From the NCBI GenBank assembly GCA_027625915.1, contig JANTQA010000008.1, forward strand, positions 10,231,001 to 10,295,000: a stretch of 64,000 bases of DNA, written 5' to 3'. This DNA comes from Anaeramoeba flamelloides (Eukaryota; Metamonada; Anaeramoebidae). Of the stretch, positions 1 to 12,897 are shown in pieces. Every line of letters starts with the position of its first letter. The first letter of the stretch is position 1. The notes below the pieces were generated by a model. The model was not told the DNA's origin. It searched no databases and saw only the letters and a program-made list of their open reading frames with translations. The position numbers were made by a program, and so were the translations under genes.

Positions 1-278
1 ATTTTTTTTAAATTTTTAGAAAAAAGTAAAAAAAAAAAAATGAAAAGGTAATTCCAAAAAATCAGTTCATTTGTCGAATTTAAAAAAACTAGAAATAAGG
101 TTGTTTCTGAACTGAATGGTTTTTTTGAAAATTTTTTAAAAAATTAAATTTGAGATCAAATTTTTTTAACTACCAAATTCAAAAAAAAAGCATATACTTT
201 CTTTCATCAATTATTTCCTAAAAAAAAAAATGCAAGAATACAACTTTTCTTGTTTTTTATTTTTATTTTTAAAAAACT

Positions 279-2010
279 TTACGATTCCTCAACACAAACT
301 TCACCAACTAAGATTCTAAGAAGGCGTAGATGAATTTGTAAACTTTTCTCCAAAATTTCTAGTTTTGCAATCTACTTTCCAAACTTGAATTTCACCCAAA
401 CTACCATACCATTAAAAAACAACCTTGATGTTATTTTCTCAACAAAAACTTGAATTCAGATTCATTCTAAATTTTAACAAAAGTAAAGAGTATCGAAAAA
501 ATAAAAAATATTACTCATTTGGCCAATTTATCATTTTTCAAAATTTAAAAATAACAAAGGTGAGAATGGTCAATCGAAAGAATGGTGAAAAGAACCAACA
601 GATACAACGTTTGGGGTTAATTCTTTTTTCTTGTTTTTTCCTTTTACAAGTGTCAGTTTACTAATTAACACTTTCTGATTTTTATTGCGAACAAATTTCC
701 AAGAAACACAAATTTAAGAAATACCATTTCATAACAGGATTTCTCTCTTCTTCATTGAAAAAAGGTATTTTTTATTTATAAATAATTCGCAACTATCGAG
801 CTTACAAAGCACCAAAAAAATGCTGAGGAAATTGTATGGTTTGTAGGATCAGAAGAAACAAATTTTTTAGAAAAAAGGATAAAGGTAAAACCAAATTTTT
901 TAACTTTCTCGTTTTTAGTCCACACATCAGAATCAACTAATGAGAGAACAATTAAAAATCACCCGAATCAGCATTTTCAAGGATTAAGGTCTTCTAACAT
1001 CATCTTGTTTTGGAAATCGACATTCTCAAATGGTAAAAAGTCGAAAAGATTACTTAAAGAATTTTTTTTCCTTTTTTCTTAATTTATTCGATGGGTGAAT
1101 TGTGAGAATTGTTTTCCTAAAATTTTCTCTTGGTATAACCAAATTAAAGTTGGTTGGTTTTTCATTCTTCAATAGTCGAAAGCTTTTCCAAATTTTTCAC
1201 AAAAGTGTGAAATTTGATGAAGAGATTTTTTGTGTGAATTTTACAAAGTTCTTTGAAATATTTGTTCATTTTTGAGATCCTTCTCAGGTGACTTGCCTTA
1301 TAAATGGAAAAGCAATTCCTTTCAAAACTTTTTCATTTTGGGTGATTCGTTATTTGCATTATTGTAATGTCGATGAAAAAAATACTTTTGTACAATCGAT
1401 TTTTTCAGTATTTTCGCTTTAAAAGTTTTTGAAATTAAGGTAGCAATCAAATAGTGGGTGCCAAATACCAAGACTACACTTCAAATCAAATTGGAATCGA
1501 AGTCTTTTCTTTTCCAAATTTAAAACCTCTCTCTGTTGATCTTTTTATGTTTTTTAATTGAAAAAAATTTGATCAAGAAATTAAAATATTTTCTTCCAGA
1601 ATTCAAACTGGAAGAAACGCCATTAATTTTTTTGAGAACCAAGTAGTGTTAATTTTATCATTCCTTTTTCAATTTCCTGTGTTTTGTATTACTTTTTTAT
1701 GCAAAAATGATAAGGAAAGTCAACAATTTATTTGTAATGCTTGGAGTAAAAGATTTGTAAAAATTTTTGGAATTAATTTATTTCACTTTTACATATGCTT
1801 TTAGCATACTGTTAAATTCTTTTGGTCAAATCTCTTAAAATAACAGTGGACACACATTTCAAAGAATACCTTCAAGAGTATTACCGACAGATTCAGAAAA
1901 AGACTGATCTTCAAAATGTATCTCAATCTGATAAAGAAACATTTTTGATAAAAGCTTTCTGTTCCACAAAATATTTTTTTGTTGGGAAACGAATTCAAAC
2001 CAAAGTCTAG
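279..2010 (+). pseudogene. decayed coding region, unrecognised protein
   Basis: From about 780 to 2010 the plus strand carries long stretches of protein-like reading frame that change frame and are cut by stops. One frame is open for about 98 codons from roughly 783 to a TAA near 1080 and includes the block EEIVWFVGSEE. A second runs from about 1090 to 1425 with TGA stops near 1100 and 1274 and contains VTCLINGKAIPFK. A third runs from 1454 to about 1800 with one TGA at 1559. The last is 1822-2010, with the block THFKEYLQEYYRQIQ and a TAG stop. None of the pieces begins with a convincing ATG. The residues (D, E, G, Q, V, R) are much richer than in random AT-rich frames. I do not recognise the family. 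The most likely reading is an old gene decayed by frameshifts and stops; a gene with unusual short introns is the alternative. The span 279-780 is included because a short minus-strand exon-like frame (279-371) and a plus-strand frame (555-625) also look coding, with no gene model. Confidence 0.35.
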
Positions 2011-3998
2011 TAAAACACTGCAAATGCAAAATATTTAGAATTGATCAAATTACAAAAAAAATACATCTATTGAAGGTATAATTTTAATAAACTAAAAGTT
2101 ATTACTGAATTTGGAGAGTTTTCTGGAGTGTCAAGTGTAACCACTGGGTAATTAACCCTTCCAGTTGAAGGAAAATGATAGCTTTAATCAAAATGGGAAA
2201 ATACTTGTATGATCTTGAAAGTTTAAAATTTTTAGAAGAAATCTTCGAAATATTGATACGATCTCTCATAAAAAAAATAAAATATTTATTTGATATAGCC
2301 TTATTTTAGTTGTTCATTATAAGATTTTATTCAAAACTAGTTTCAAAATAAAATTTTTGATATTGTTTTTAGAAAAATAAATGGACTAAAATTTTCACTT
2401 TGTTTTCCGCTTTATCAATACAAATAACTTTCCAAGAAATAGATAGTCTTTTTGGATCTGTAAATCTTTGCTTTATGCAATATTTTTGAATACTTTTGTT
2501 TTTATTAGGTGATCTAAAAATTTTAAAATAACAGATTCTCTGAATAATTGTAAAACCATATAATTTCATTAAAAGGTATCCCATTTTCATTTCAACCAAA
2601 GTAAAAGGTCTTATTTGTGAAATCAAAAAATAATCTTCCTTATATTACAATGTACAATGAATGATCATTAAAAAAATGTAACAAAAAAAAGTAAACATTC
2701 GATAATTGATCAATCTTCAACAATTTCAATTAGTATACATAATGTTGGAAATAGAAGTGGAAGATCTTGAAATGAATAATTCATAATCATTTATAATGTT
2801 ACTTGTTTTATTTTTATTAGAGTTTGGTTGATCTTGTAAGGAACAGAAAGAAATAAATTATTTTTGGTTGAATATTGTTTTTTTAATTTTTATTATAAAT
2901 TCCATATAAAAGATTTACATTTCTCACAAATAATAAAAGATAATATTTTTCATTGATGGGTAAATTATTGAATTTTCCCCTGTTATAAGCATCTTAACAA
3001 CAATAACTAACATAGCCAAAAAAAAAAAAAAAAAAAAAAATTGAATAAATATATTCTGAGGCGTGCTTTTTCAATCTGTGGTAAGCGAAATTCGAAAGGA
3101 GAAAGAAAAAATAAAAAAAAAAAAACTAAAATCGTGAAATAACACTATTTTTATCCAAAAAGTTAGATCAATCGAATTGAAAAAAGATCACCCGCCCTTA
3201 ACCAATCAAAACGAAAAGGATTTAGAATTCAATTTCAATATTCCTTTGGAAGATACCTTCCATAATTCCTAAACTTTCAGATCTGTACAATACTTTTTTT
3301 AAAAAATTGAATAATTGAGAACAATTTGATTTTTTTTTTTCAATATTTTCTATACCGTCTTGAATTCCTCTGCTTAGAATAAACACTATTTCGCGAAAGA
3401 GATTTTTGGCAAAGAATTATTTCTAAAGATTTTTTATCATTTAATAACTAAGTTCGCACTTGTTAATTGTTGAGTTTTGGAATTATTTTACTTCTCAAAA
3501 AGTATTTTTATTAAAAAGAGATCATAAGAAAAATTATAGGTTTTTAAAGTTAAATTCAAAAAACAGAACAAAAAAAATTTTTTAAAAGTGATCTTTGATA
3601 ATACTTTGAAAAAAATAAATGGCTAAAGGTACATTTGAGTTCAAGTATAACTTTTTAAAATATTTCAAACTTGCCCAAGTAACTGTAAAAAAATAATTAG
3701 AACAACTTTATCATCGTTTCATATTTAAAGATCTTGGAATGAAAATTGTTGAAATATTAACAATTAAATTTTGACATGGATCTTCTGCAAGGGTAAATAA
3801 ATTGTTGGAATTTTTATATAAGAAATTCCAAGTGTTGAAATTTAACCGGCTTTGTAAAACTTTTTCATGAGACAGTTTGAACACAAATTCACAATTTTCA
3901 CCTTAAATTAGAGCCATTAAGCCGAAAAAACCACTTTTCCAATTACAGGTTTTACAAATCTAACAGTTAAAATAGCTAATCAATTTTTTTCACAGTTA

Positions 3999-4765
3999 TG
4001 GGATTAGCTCCTACAAAGTAAAAGTATAAAATTAAAGTGTATTGATATTATTGCTTGCATATACATTGCTACTTCATTGTTCAAATGTCACTCAAAAATT
4101 GATTAATAATTAATTATATTTGTTGATCTCAACAATTGAAAATTATCCATTCTATTTGGAAAAAACTTGAAAACATAACGAAAAAAATCTGCATCACATC
4201 AAGCCACATTTAAAGGTTTAATCATCAAAATTCATACTTTCAAAACTGCAAAATATTGTTCTGAAAATTACCATAAAATGTAGAGTAGCTGCTAAAAAAT
4301 TCGATTATTTTAAAAAATTAATTAAATAATAAATTGATTATTTTCACAAATAATTTCTACCATTGATAATACATTGATAGTACAATAAGCCTTTTAAAAA
4401 CGAAACTACCTATTAATCCTTTTTTTTTTTAAGTTAATAATTATTTGGTCAATCTTTGAAATTCAAAAATTATGAAAAAATACTGACTTTTTTGAGTTTA
4501 TACATAAGGAATTATTGAATAAGAGAATACTCTTTATTTTTATTTTCTATTTTTAGATCTGAACAAGAAATTAAAAAAAAATAATCAAAATGATATTTTT
4601 TTAATACCGATTATTACTAAAAAATGAATTAATTTATTGTCCAATACTATTTATTTTTGATTTTTTTGAAACATTTGAACCATATGTCTTGGATATTGAA
4701 TATTCCCCCAAAATAAAAGTTATTACATTTAAAAAACCCGTTTGTAGACACAGATCTCTTAAGAG
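3999..4765. mobile_element. long-TIR element, family E2, degenerate copy
   Basis: The left end starts near 3999 with a GGGATTAGCTCC sequence matching the ends of the 8522-9266 element. The block 4430-4760, including TTTTTAGATCTG and GAAACATTTGAACCATA, matches the right arm of the same family in opposite orientation. Overall size is about the same as the better copy. The right boundary is eroded and approximate. No coding capacity was seen. Confidence 0.4.
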
Positions 4766-5319
4766 GGACTTTTTTAACCAATAAAATTATTTTTAATGTA
4801 GTGAATATCTTTGACATTACAACTCAATCTTTTTTATTATTAACAAATTATTTCATGATTGTAATCAAAAAAAAAAAAAAAAAAAAACATACACACAAAT
4901 ATACACATACTTTATATTGAATTTTCCGTTCGGATTTCCAGGATATAAAAGAAGAGAGTAAAATATTAAAATTATACAATGTTTATCTTATCACCCGAAA
5001 TTGTACAGAACCAAATAATTACCCTAACCAGTTACCCCAATTTCATATTTATATTGTAAAGTAAAACCTTTTTAAAATAATGTGTTATTAACTGTTTAAA
5101 CAATATCCACGAGTTACACTATATCAAAATCAATTTAAATGTTTTTTTCCAAATAATACTACTAGAAAACAAAAACCACATTTTTTTTCCCAATTAGAGA
5201 CTTGTAAATTTTTTATTTATTTCTCGCAACAAGAAATACAGAAGTACTATAAATTGTAGTTTTAATATACTGATTACCCCCCCCCAGGACATGTATAATT
5301 TTTAATTTGGCTATGTAAA

Positions 5320-5430
5320 TGATATAATATTTTTTTACTTTAATATTTTAATTATTTTTCTTCTTTTCTTTTTTATTTAGTAAATTTTATTTGATTACAC
5401 CTTTCTCACAATAAATAAATAAATAGATTT
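5320..5430. repeat. dispersed repeat ending in (TAAA)n, copy 1
   Basis: A stretch reading roughly TATTTTAATTATTTTTCTTC, then a T-rich block and TTTCTCACAATAAATAAATA, matches 21215-21330 in the same orientation at roughly 80% by eye. The TAAATAAA tail could be a poly-A-like 3' end of a non-LTR element, but nothing else supports that. Confidence 0.45.
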
Positions 5431-5518
5431 TCCAGAATTTTCAAGAACAGAACTTTATAGTTGATTAAACCCAGATCCTTTGATTCTAGAAATTAATATT
5501 TAAATGTTATCAAGTTTA

Positions 5519-5715
5519 CAATCAGTTCCACTTTTAAGACACAAACATTCAACGAAATTTAAGACACAAAAAAAATCACAAATTAATACACAAAATTCAA
5601 ATTGTGGTAAAAATAATTCGATTCAAAAACAATTCCAAAAAAGGTGCCTTAATTTGAAATTTTTTTATGTTTTAAATTTTATTAAAAGTTTGTGCCTTAA
5701 AATCGAAACTGACTG
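5519..5715. mobile_element. palindromic MITE-1 copy (197 bp)
   Basis: The element begins CAATCAGTTCCACTTTTAAG and ends in the near-complement GAAACTGACTG, with TA on both sides (5517-5518 and 5716-5717). The two halves are inverted copies of each other over almost the whole length, so a transcript would fold into one long hairpin. It carries no gene; a translated frame through it is a by-product. Confidence 0.8.
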
Positions 5716-6495
5716 TATAAAAAAAAAGAGAAAAAAACTAAATGTACCGCATTGTATTTTAGACACTGTAATTTAAAAAAGAGAGATAAAATACAATATG
5801 TATGATTACCAATGTTCTTATATTAGAGATTATTCATAAACATTTTATAGAATTTATTCTAGGGTAACATAAAGTGACACCATCCAATATTATATTTTGA
5901 TCTCTACCGTATTTAAACAATCTATATAAATTATTAACAAATCAAACATTAAAAAAAGAATGGCTGTTTTCAAAAATTCAAATTTATATAATTAGCCCTT
6001 GAATTTAATAAAATAAATTCAAATTGTTTTCAATATTATTCTATTATGTTTTTTTTTATATAATTTGAGAATTAAAATTACAATTAATGGAAAATAATTT
6101 TTATTTTTAAAATAAAAAAATAACACTAAGGATCAATTACCAACAAGTTTTTAGGTCTTTTTCTGAAAAATTTTCGGTTTTACAAAATGAATAGAAAACC
6201 TTTTCAACACTTATAACACACCCAACCAGCGATTTTTAAAATTGTTTATTTTGATATTTGCCAAGTCCAATTTTCAATTTTTTTATAATTTTAAAATTTC
6301 TTGTCAATATTTACTACTTTCCTCTACCAGAATTTTAAATTATATAGATACAACCTTAAAATACTAATTTTTATTTTTTGAATTAGTTAAAACCTTCTTT
6401 TATATATTGTCATTAAACCTAAATAACAATGTCACGATTTTGTAAATAAACATTTGGTTTTATAGATTTATTCATCAACATTTAGTTTTTTATTA

Positions 6496-6692
6496 CAGCC
6501 CGTTTCACTTTTAAGACACAAACTTTCAATGAAATTTAAGGCACAATAAAAATCTCAAATTAAGGCACAAAATTCAAATTCTAATAAAAATAAATTGTAA
6601 AAAATGAAATTCCAAATTTTGTGCCTTAATTTGAGATTTTTTTGTGCCTTAAATTTCGTTGAAAGTTTATGCCTTAAAAGTGAAACTGACTG
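6496..6692. mobile_element. palindromic MITE-1 copy (197 bp)
   Basis: Full-length copy flanked by TA at 6494-6495 and 6693-6694. The left terminus is CAGCCCGTTTCACTTTTAAG and the right terminus is AAAAGTGAAACTGACTG. The internal AAGGCACAA and TTGTGCCTTAA blocks pair with each other. It belongs to the same family as 5519, 11746, 12172 and 31220. Confidence 0.85.
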
Positions 6693-7484
6693 TATTTTTT
6701 AACAAAAAATCCAGGGAATTAATATTATTTTTCGTCAAATCATATATTTTTAATCCAGATAAGTCTTGAATTTGTAAAATAAAATTTAAATAATTTACAT
6801 TTTAATCCATTTTAAAAAAATTTTTGTTAAAAGATATTTAATGTTTTGTTTTTGAAATTGCGTTTAAACTCTATCAAAACCAAACTTGAAATGTTTTATT
6901 TATCTATCTGAATTCCAAGATAAGAAAATTATATATTATTTCTAATTAAAATCATTACAAATTAAATTACAAAAAAAAAAAAAAAACAAATGATTTTAAA
7001 AAATTAACTTTTAACTTTATGTATGTTTTTATAACAAATTTCAAAAAAAGAATTCTACAATCACTTTAATTGAAAGGTTGAAATATGCATTTTTAAGAGA
7101 AGGTAGTTATTTTGAATCGGATATAATATGTTTACAAACAACCACTTAATTCACAACGTAACTAGAATTGTTGCATTTTAAAGAAAAAAAAAAATGATCA
7201 AATACAACAAATAAATTTGAACTAAAAATACATTTATATAATATTAAAAACAAATATGAACCTTTTATTTTTATTTATTTTTTTAGTTGAAGGGGAATTT
7301 TAAACAGATTTAGTATATAAAGAACCAAATAACATTGTTCAGACCATATGAATTATTATCCAAATAATTGATTTTAATATGTTAAAAAAGCATTATAAAG
7401 AAACAAAAAAGGTATTATTTTGTTCATAGCTTTTGTAAATGGAGTAAATTGATTTTTTTTTGCAAACAAAATTTGATTTGAAAA

Positions 7485-7575
7485 TCTCTTTATGAAGTTG
7501 AAGATGTATCTTTTTAGTATAGTTTCACAAACTCTTTGCTTGGGATTTTGAACAACAATACCACTAATTATCGAA
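7485..7575. repeat. dispersed repeat, copy 1
   Basis: The segment containing TGAAGTTGAAGATGTATCTT and ACAAACTCTTTG closely matches 48530-48610 in the same orientation. The partner lies inside the helicase intron. The 99-residue minus-strand frame that crosses this repeat has no protein-like composition. Confidence 0.55.
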
Positions 7576-8521
7576 ATTAATTTCCCTATTTTTTTTTCTA
7601 ATTGATAAATATTTAATTTGTAAAAAAAATAATTTTTAAAAAAAATTTGTTCAAACGATACAATTTTTTCCAAATAAAATAATTTTCTTTTAGATTATAA
7701 GGTATGTTGATGATGATTTTTTTAATGGGAGGTATACCTAATTTAGAATTGGAAACATTCTAGTGAAAATGATTATTGTAAAAAGTTTAAGTTGAACTTT
7801 TTTTATTCTTTATCCCATCCTAGAAAAAAAGTAATTAGAAAATTTAACAATATTTTCTCTCAACAACAATATTAAACATAAAAAAATGTATATTCTAAAA
7901 TTTTTAAAAAATACAGGTTTAAATTGATATAAAAAAATTGTTAATTATTAAATAAGAACTCTTATTCCGAAAATAACACTCCAAGGTTAAAAAAAAAATA
8001 TTTTTTTCAAATGAATTTAGAAAAAAATAAAATAAAAAAAAAAATAATGTGAACTAAAAATGAATAAATCCTCAAAAATTCTCAATTTCCCAATTAAAAA
8101 CCCAAAAAAAAAAAATGTAATTACTAAAAAAAAAAAAAAATATTATTCAGATCTTGAGGTATATTTACACCTACAATATTGCAACACCCCTTAGTCTGAT
8201 TTACTTGACTATAAAAAATGTAAAAAAAATAGTTTAAATTAGAGAAACAAAAAAAACTAATACTTAACAAATATTATCAATGGCTTTTATAATCGAATCT
8301 TCTCTAACTACCATTGATCGTTATTTAACCGAATCAATTTTAGGAAATAAAAATATTACAGTCGATACAAAAGGTGTTTATGAAAGAATATAATCTAATA
8401 AATGAATAATAAAGTCAGTTTTTTTTTTGCAAAGAAATATATTTTTTAGAATGTTAATTATAAATTTTGTACTATTGTTCTTTGTGGGTTAAAAAAAACC
8501 AATAATTTTCAGAACCATTTA

Positions 8522-9266
8522 AGGGATTAGCGTCACCATAGATTTCTCTATAATCAAAGTATGTTTTAATTGGGTGTGAATGGTATTAGTGCACCATGGC
8601 TTAAATAGCTCTCAAAAATCTATTATAAATCTTGTGGCATAATAAATTATTACATTTTTTACTAATTATCACAATTAAAAAATTTCATTTTGAAAAATTT
8701 TTTTTAAATTCCATTTCCAAATCTAAAAATAAAAAACCAAATACAGTATTCTGATATTTAATAATTCATATTTAGAACTTCCAAAAGTAACTATTTTTAG
8801 AATTTTTGAATTTCAAAGATTAACTCAATAATCATCAACACAAAAGTACAAAGACTAATTAGTTTTGTTTGCTTTTGATAAGTCTACTTATAGCATCAAT
8901 ATATTTGTATGATTTGAGAAATAATTAGTCAAAAAAATTTATTGGTTAATAATTTAATTATTAAAAAAATTGAATTTTTTAGTAACTAATCTACATTTCG
9001 CCATAAATTTAAGAAAGATATTTTGTAACTTTCTAGTCTGAATATTGATAATTCAATCATAAAATTTATGGCGAAATGCAGATTTTATTCTGAATTTGCT
9101 GGGTTTTTTACTAATACATGGATCATTTTTAATTGATGAGATCAACAAATATTACTACTTTGCAATCGATTTTTTAGAGACATTTGAACCATGTAACACT
9201 AATGTGGTTGGGTCCAATAACAACATACTTTGATCCTAGGCTTCTTTTTGGTAGACGCTAATCCCT
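8522..9266. mobile_element. long-TIR element, family E2, reference copy (745 bp)
   Basis: The ends are AGGGATTAGCGTC at the left and GACGCTAATCCCT at the right, with TA immediately outside on both sides (8520-8521, 9267-9268). The inverted arms extend inward more than 100 bp: the left arm complements the right arm through ATCAAAGTATGTT and the ATTAGTG block. No transposase frame is present, so it is a non-autonomous element. A 95 bp hairpin (8989-9083) sits inside it. Its left arm is the empty-site counterpart of the MITE-1 insertion at 12172. Confidence 0.75.
8989..9083. repeat. 95 bp perfect-arm hairpin
   Basis: ATCTACATTTCGCCATAAAT at the left is answered by the near-exact complement ending GGCGAAATGCAGAT at the right, giving arms of about 22 bp around a 50 bp loop. 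It lies inside the 745 bp TIR element and may be a nested small foldback. Confidence 0.7.
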
Positions 9267-10378
9267 TAAAAAACAAATTTTTTGAGAGAAGATGACATAC
9301 TTGAAAAATCATATCTTCTATTAAATATAATGGGCTATTTGGGGAAAAAAAGTTCAATACGGTATTTAATTGCAATCCTTACTAGAACATGAAAACAAAA
9401 AGTAAAATCAATTCAAAGAAGAAATAAAACAACTTCAAAGAATATTTCATTATATTATTATGAACTAAACCAACAAAAGCATTATAGATCTACAATTTAA
9501 GTCTCCTGATTTTTTGGAATCCAATAAATAATTTGGGCGATCATCTAAAATATTCATATTTTTTAAAATTTTTATGTATCGACATATGACAATAATCCCC
9601 TTGGCCAAATGGTATTATTAGGAAAACTGTTTTCAACAAATTATTAATGATTGATGAATGAAACAAAAACAATTGACTTAAAAGAGTATGACAAGAATTA
9701 TTATTGTATTTCATCCTCCTTTTTATATTTAAGTCATCAATTTTAGATATTTTATTAAAGATCTAACTTTTCATTTTCAAGACGGAGTCCAAGTAAAAAA
9801 TGGTGTTGGGCTTTTTTTGCTCATTTGACTTTTAATAAAAGATAAACTAATTTTTTTGAAAGTAGATTAAAACAACCGATGAGCTTAATAAAAAAAAAAA
9901 GGGAAGAGGGAAAAGTTTTTAATAATGAGGTTTTAATGACAGGACATACTTTTTTAATCAATCTGATCCACAACAGTTGAAAACTTTTGTTTCACCCATT
10001 GTTAAAATGTATTTACGCCTTCCAAACATATTTATTTTTCGATCATTTTTCAAAAAAAGAAAAACAAATGTTTATGAAAAATTTTCGAAATGTTTGTTGA
10101 AAAAACACCAAAACGCTTCCCCAAATCCTTTGTGTATGGAAATTTTGGAGATTTTCTTTTGTTCTTCTTTCTTTATTATTGGGATTAAATCCAAATTATC
10201 TAAACCCAATTATTTTACAAACACCAGCTTGTCAACTTAAAAAAAAACCAAATTTGTCGTTAAATTCAATCAAGTTTGTATCTTCATTGAAAGGGGAGAA
10301 ATAAATTTCGACAAAAATGATATTTTTGTGTCTTCAACACTTTTTTTTTCCCATTTTTTCAAATCTACACACGATCCC

Positions 10379-12843
10379 ATGACCAACACATATTTTATTG
10401 GATTAAATCAAAACGAATGGTTAGGGCCACAATTTTATATCGACGCCCGAACTCCTGTCAGCTTCAAACCATATAAAGAATTGGAAGGTAAGAGAATTCA
10501 AGATATAAGCTCAACCTTAAATACTGCAATTTATCTAACAACAAGAGGGGAGATCTATGAAACAAACCCATCTGAAACAAAATTGAAACACCACAGCCTT
10601 AAAAATGTTAAAGAAATTTCCGATTTTGGTAAAAGGCATTGTCTGGCACTTACTAAAAACAACAAAGTTTATTTGTGGGGGTACAGCAATGAAGAAACAG
10701 AAAATATGGGACTAACAGAATTGTTAGAAGATCCTCAAGAAATTTCTTTTTTCGAAGAGTTGCAGCCTATACATGTGTATTCTTCGGATTACACCTGCTG
10801 GGTTCTTTGCAAAAATGGTGATTTGTATGGTTGGGGATCAAATAAAAATTGTAGAATGGGAAAAGAAGAGCTACACCTCAAACCCCATTTATTTAAATCA
10901 GAAGTCAAAGAATTTTATTGTGGTAAGTTTTTGCTTTTTTTTTTTTTTTTTTTTTTCTTATATTTTTTTTATTTTATGTTACCCATCAGAACAACATTTT
11001 ATGAATATTTTTTTTGAAAAGAATTTCCAAAAAAAGATCTACTCATTACAACTTGTCAATAAACTCTTTTTTCCCACAATATGATAAAAAAACATTTTTA
11101 AAAAAATAAAGAAAGATTTTGAAAAAAAAAATTTGAATGTTTTTACCTTTCTATTCAGACAAATGTTACTTTCGGTCACTAAATTCGATCTGGATTCTTT
11201 TAATCATTTTCTTTCTTGTCTGTTGTCCAAATTTGTCGATACATTTCAATCCTTAATTGTTTTCCTCTTTGTAATAAACAAAGCAGCCACAAAGACGTTT
11301 TAAAAAAGTGTGAAAAAAAATTTTTTTTAGATATGGTTTTGAAAATACTTTTATTTAGGGTTTAGTGTTTAACACTGAGAAGTCCAAAATTAAAATAAGT
11401 TGTTATTGAAGGTTAATCACATTAATTCTCCATGTTTCAGATGTCTCAAAAAAATTCAATTAGTAAAAATGTACCAAAAGATGATTTCATCAATTAAAAT
11501 GATCACCGTTTAGTAAAAAACCCAAGAATTATTTAGAAAAAAAAAAACAGCTTTTGGAGACAAATTTAAAGATTTGGTAGTCAATATTCAGAATTTTCAA
11601 GAGTTGAAAAATATCTTTCTCAAATTTGTATCTTAAAAGTGGAACTGACTGTATTATAAAAAAATAAATAATTAACCCAGAAGATTATTTTTACAAATTA
11701 TTTTCACATATTGAAAATTATATTGAAAACAAAACTATCTTTATACAACCAGTTCCACTTTTAAGACACAAACTTCCAACAAAAATTAATACACAAAAAA
11801 ATCTCAAATTAAAGAACAAAATTCAGAATCTATTAAATAAATTGCTAAAAAAAAATTCCAAATTATCGCGACTTAATTTGAGATTTTTTTGTTCTTTAAA
11901 TTTAGTTTAAAGTTTGTTAATTAAAAGTGAAACTGGCTGTAAAAAGGGAAACAAAAATAACCAATTTTTTGTTTTTTATGTCGATAATTATCGAGTAAAT
12001 ACTTAAATTAAAAAATTGAAAAAAATAGTTACTTTTTGAGGTTCTAAATATTAATTATTAAATACTGAGAATACTATTATTTTAGTTTCAATTTTTAGAT
12101 TTGGGAAAGGAATTAAAAAAAAAACTTTTAAAAAGAAACTTTTTTAATTGTGATCATTAGTAAAAAATGTACAGTCAGTTTCACTTTTAAGACACAAACT
12201 TTCAACGAAATTTAAGGCACAAAAAAATTCTCAAATTAATGCACAAAATTTGGAATTTTTTTTTTTACAATTTATTTTTACTAGAATTTGAATTTTGTGC
12301 TTTAATTTGAGAATTTTTTTGTGCCTTAAATTTCGTTGAAAGTTTGTGCCTTAAAAGTGAAACTGACTGTAATAATTTATTGTGCAATAAGATTTATAAT
12401 AGATTTTTTAGAGCTATTTGAGTTATGGTACACTAATATCATTTACACCCAATTACAACATACTTTAATTTTTGACGAATCTAAACTCCATTTCACTCAA
12501 AGAGGCCCAGCCAAAAATGAAAAGGTCACTTTATTTTTAAGAATCAACCAAACTTAGATTGTTTAGAAATACGAGAAATAATAAAATTCATATAAGAATC
12601 GATAATCATAAAAGAAAACCCTGAACAAACCATAAATTTCAAAAAAAAAAAAAATGTTAAAAAATTTTTTGGGGCCCATTCGTTGGAATGTCTCGTGCAA
12701 AATTCTTAATTTCTTTAGGAAATTAAAATTGTTGATAATAAGATTTTTAACTTGTAAATATATGAATTTTAAAAGAACATACAAAGCCTAACTTTTCTTA
12801 ATGTTAATTTGGTGTTTCAAACATTTTTTTTTTTCAAAGTTAA

Positions 12844-12897
<54 letters not shown>

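Larger units (their letters stand above)
2011..10378. other. gene-poor AT-rich block with repeats
   Basis: I see no convincing gene in these 8.4 kb. The short frames here have the F/K/I/N composition expected by chance at this base content. The block holds two copies of a 0.75 kb TA-flanked inverted-repeat element, two copies of a 197 bp palindromic MITE, poly-A runs (about 3020-3040, 4868-4887, 6971-6986) and a (TAAA)n-ending dispersed repeat near 5320-5430. Confidence 0.6.
11375..12490. mobile_element. long-TIR element, family E2, with nested MITEs
   Basis: The block 11375-11520 is the inverted counterpart of the right arm at 9090-9260 (GTTGTTATTG, the ATTAATTCTCCATGTTTCA region, TCATCAATTAAAATGATC). 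The block 11995-12480 matches the complement of the left arm at 8530-8830. Removing the two MITE-1 copies (194 and 198 bp) leaves about 720 bp, close to the 745 bp reference. The outer termini are eroded and the limits approximate. Confidence 0.6.

Noticed and set aside
279-371. Minus-strand terminal-exon-like frame (VGEVCVEES then TAA) after a TAG acceptor
   Set aside because: A second, overlapping frame on the same strand looks equally coding and no upstream exon could be fixed.
7374-7673. 99-residue minus-strand frame
   Set aside because: It crosses a dispersed repeat; no motif, and the composition is that of random A/T-rich DNA.
8280-8393. 37-codon ATG frame ending KGVYERI
   Set aside because: Composition is protein-like and the start is plausible, but it is short, matches nothing I know and has no continuing exon.
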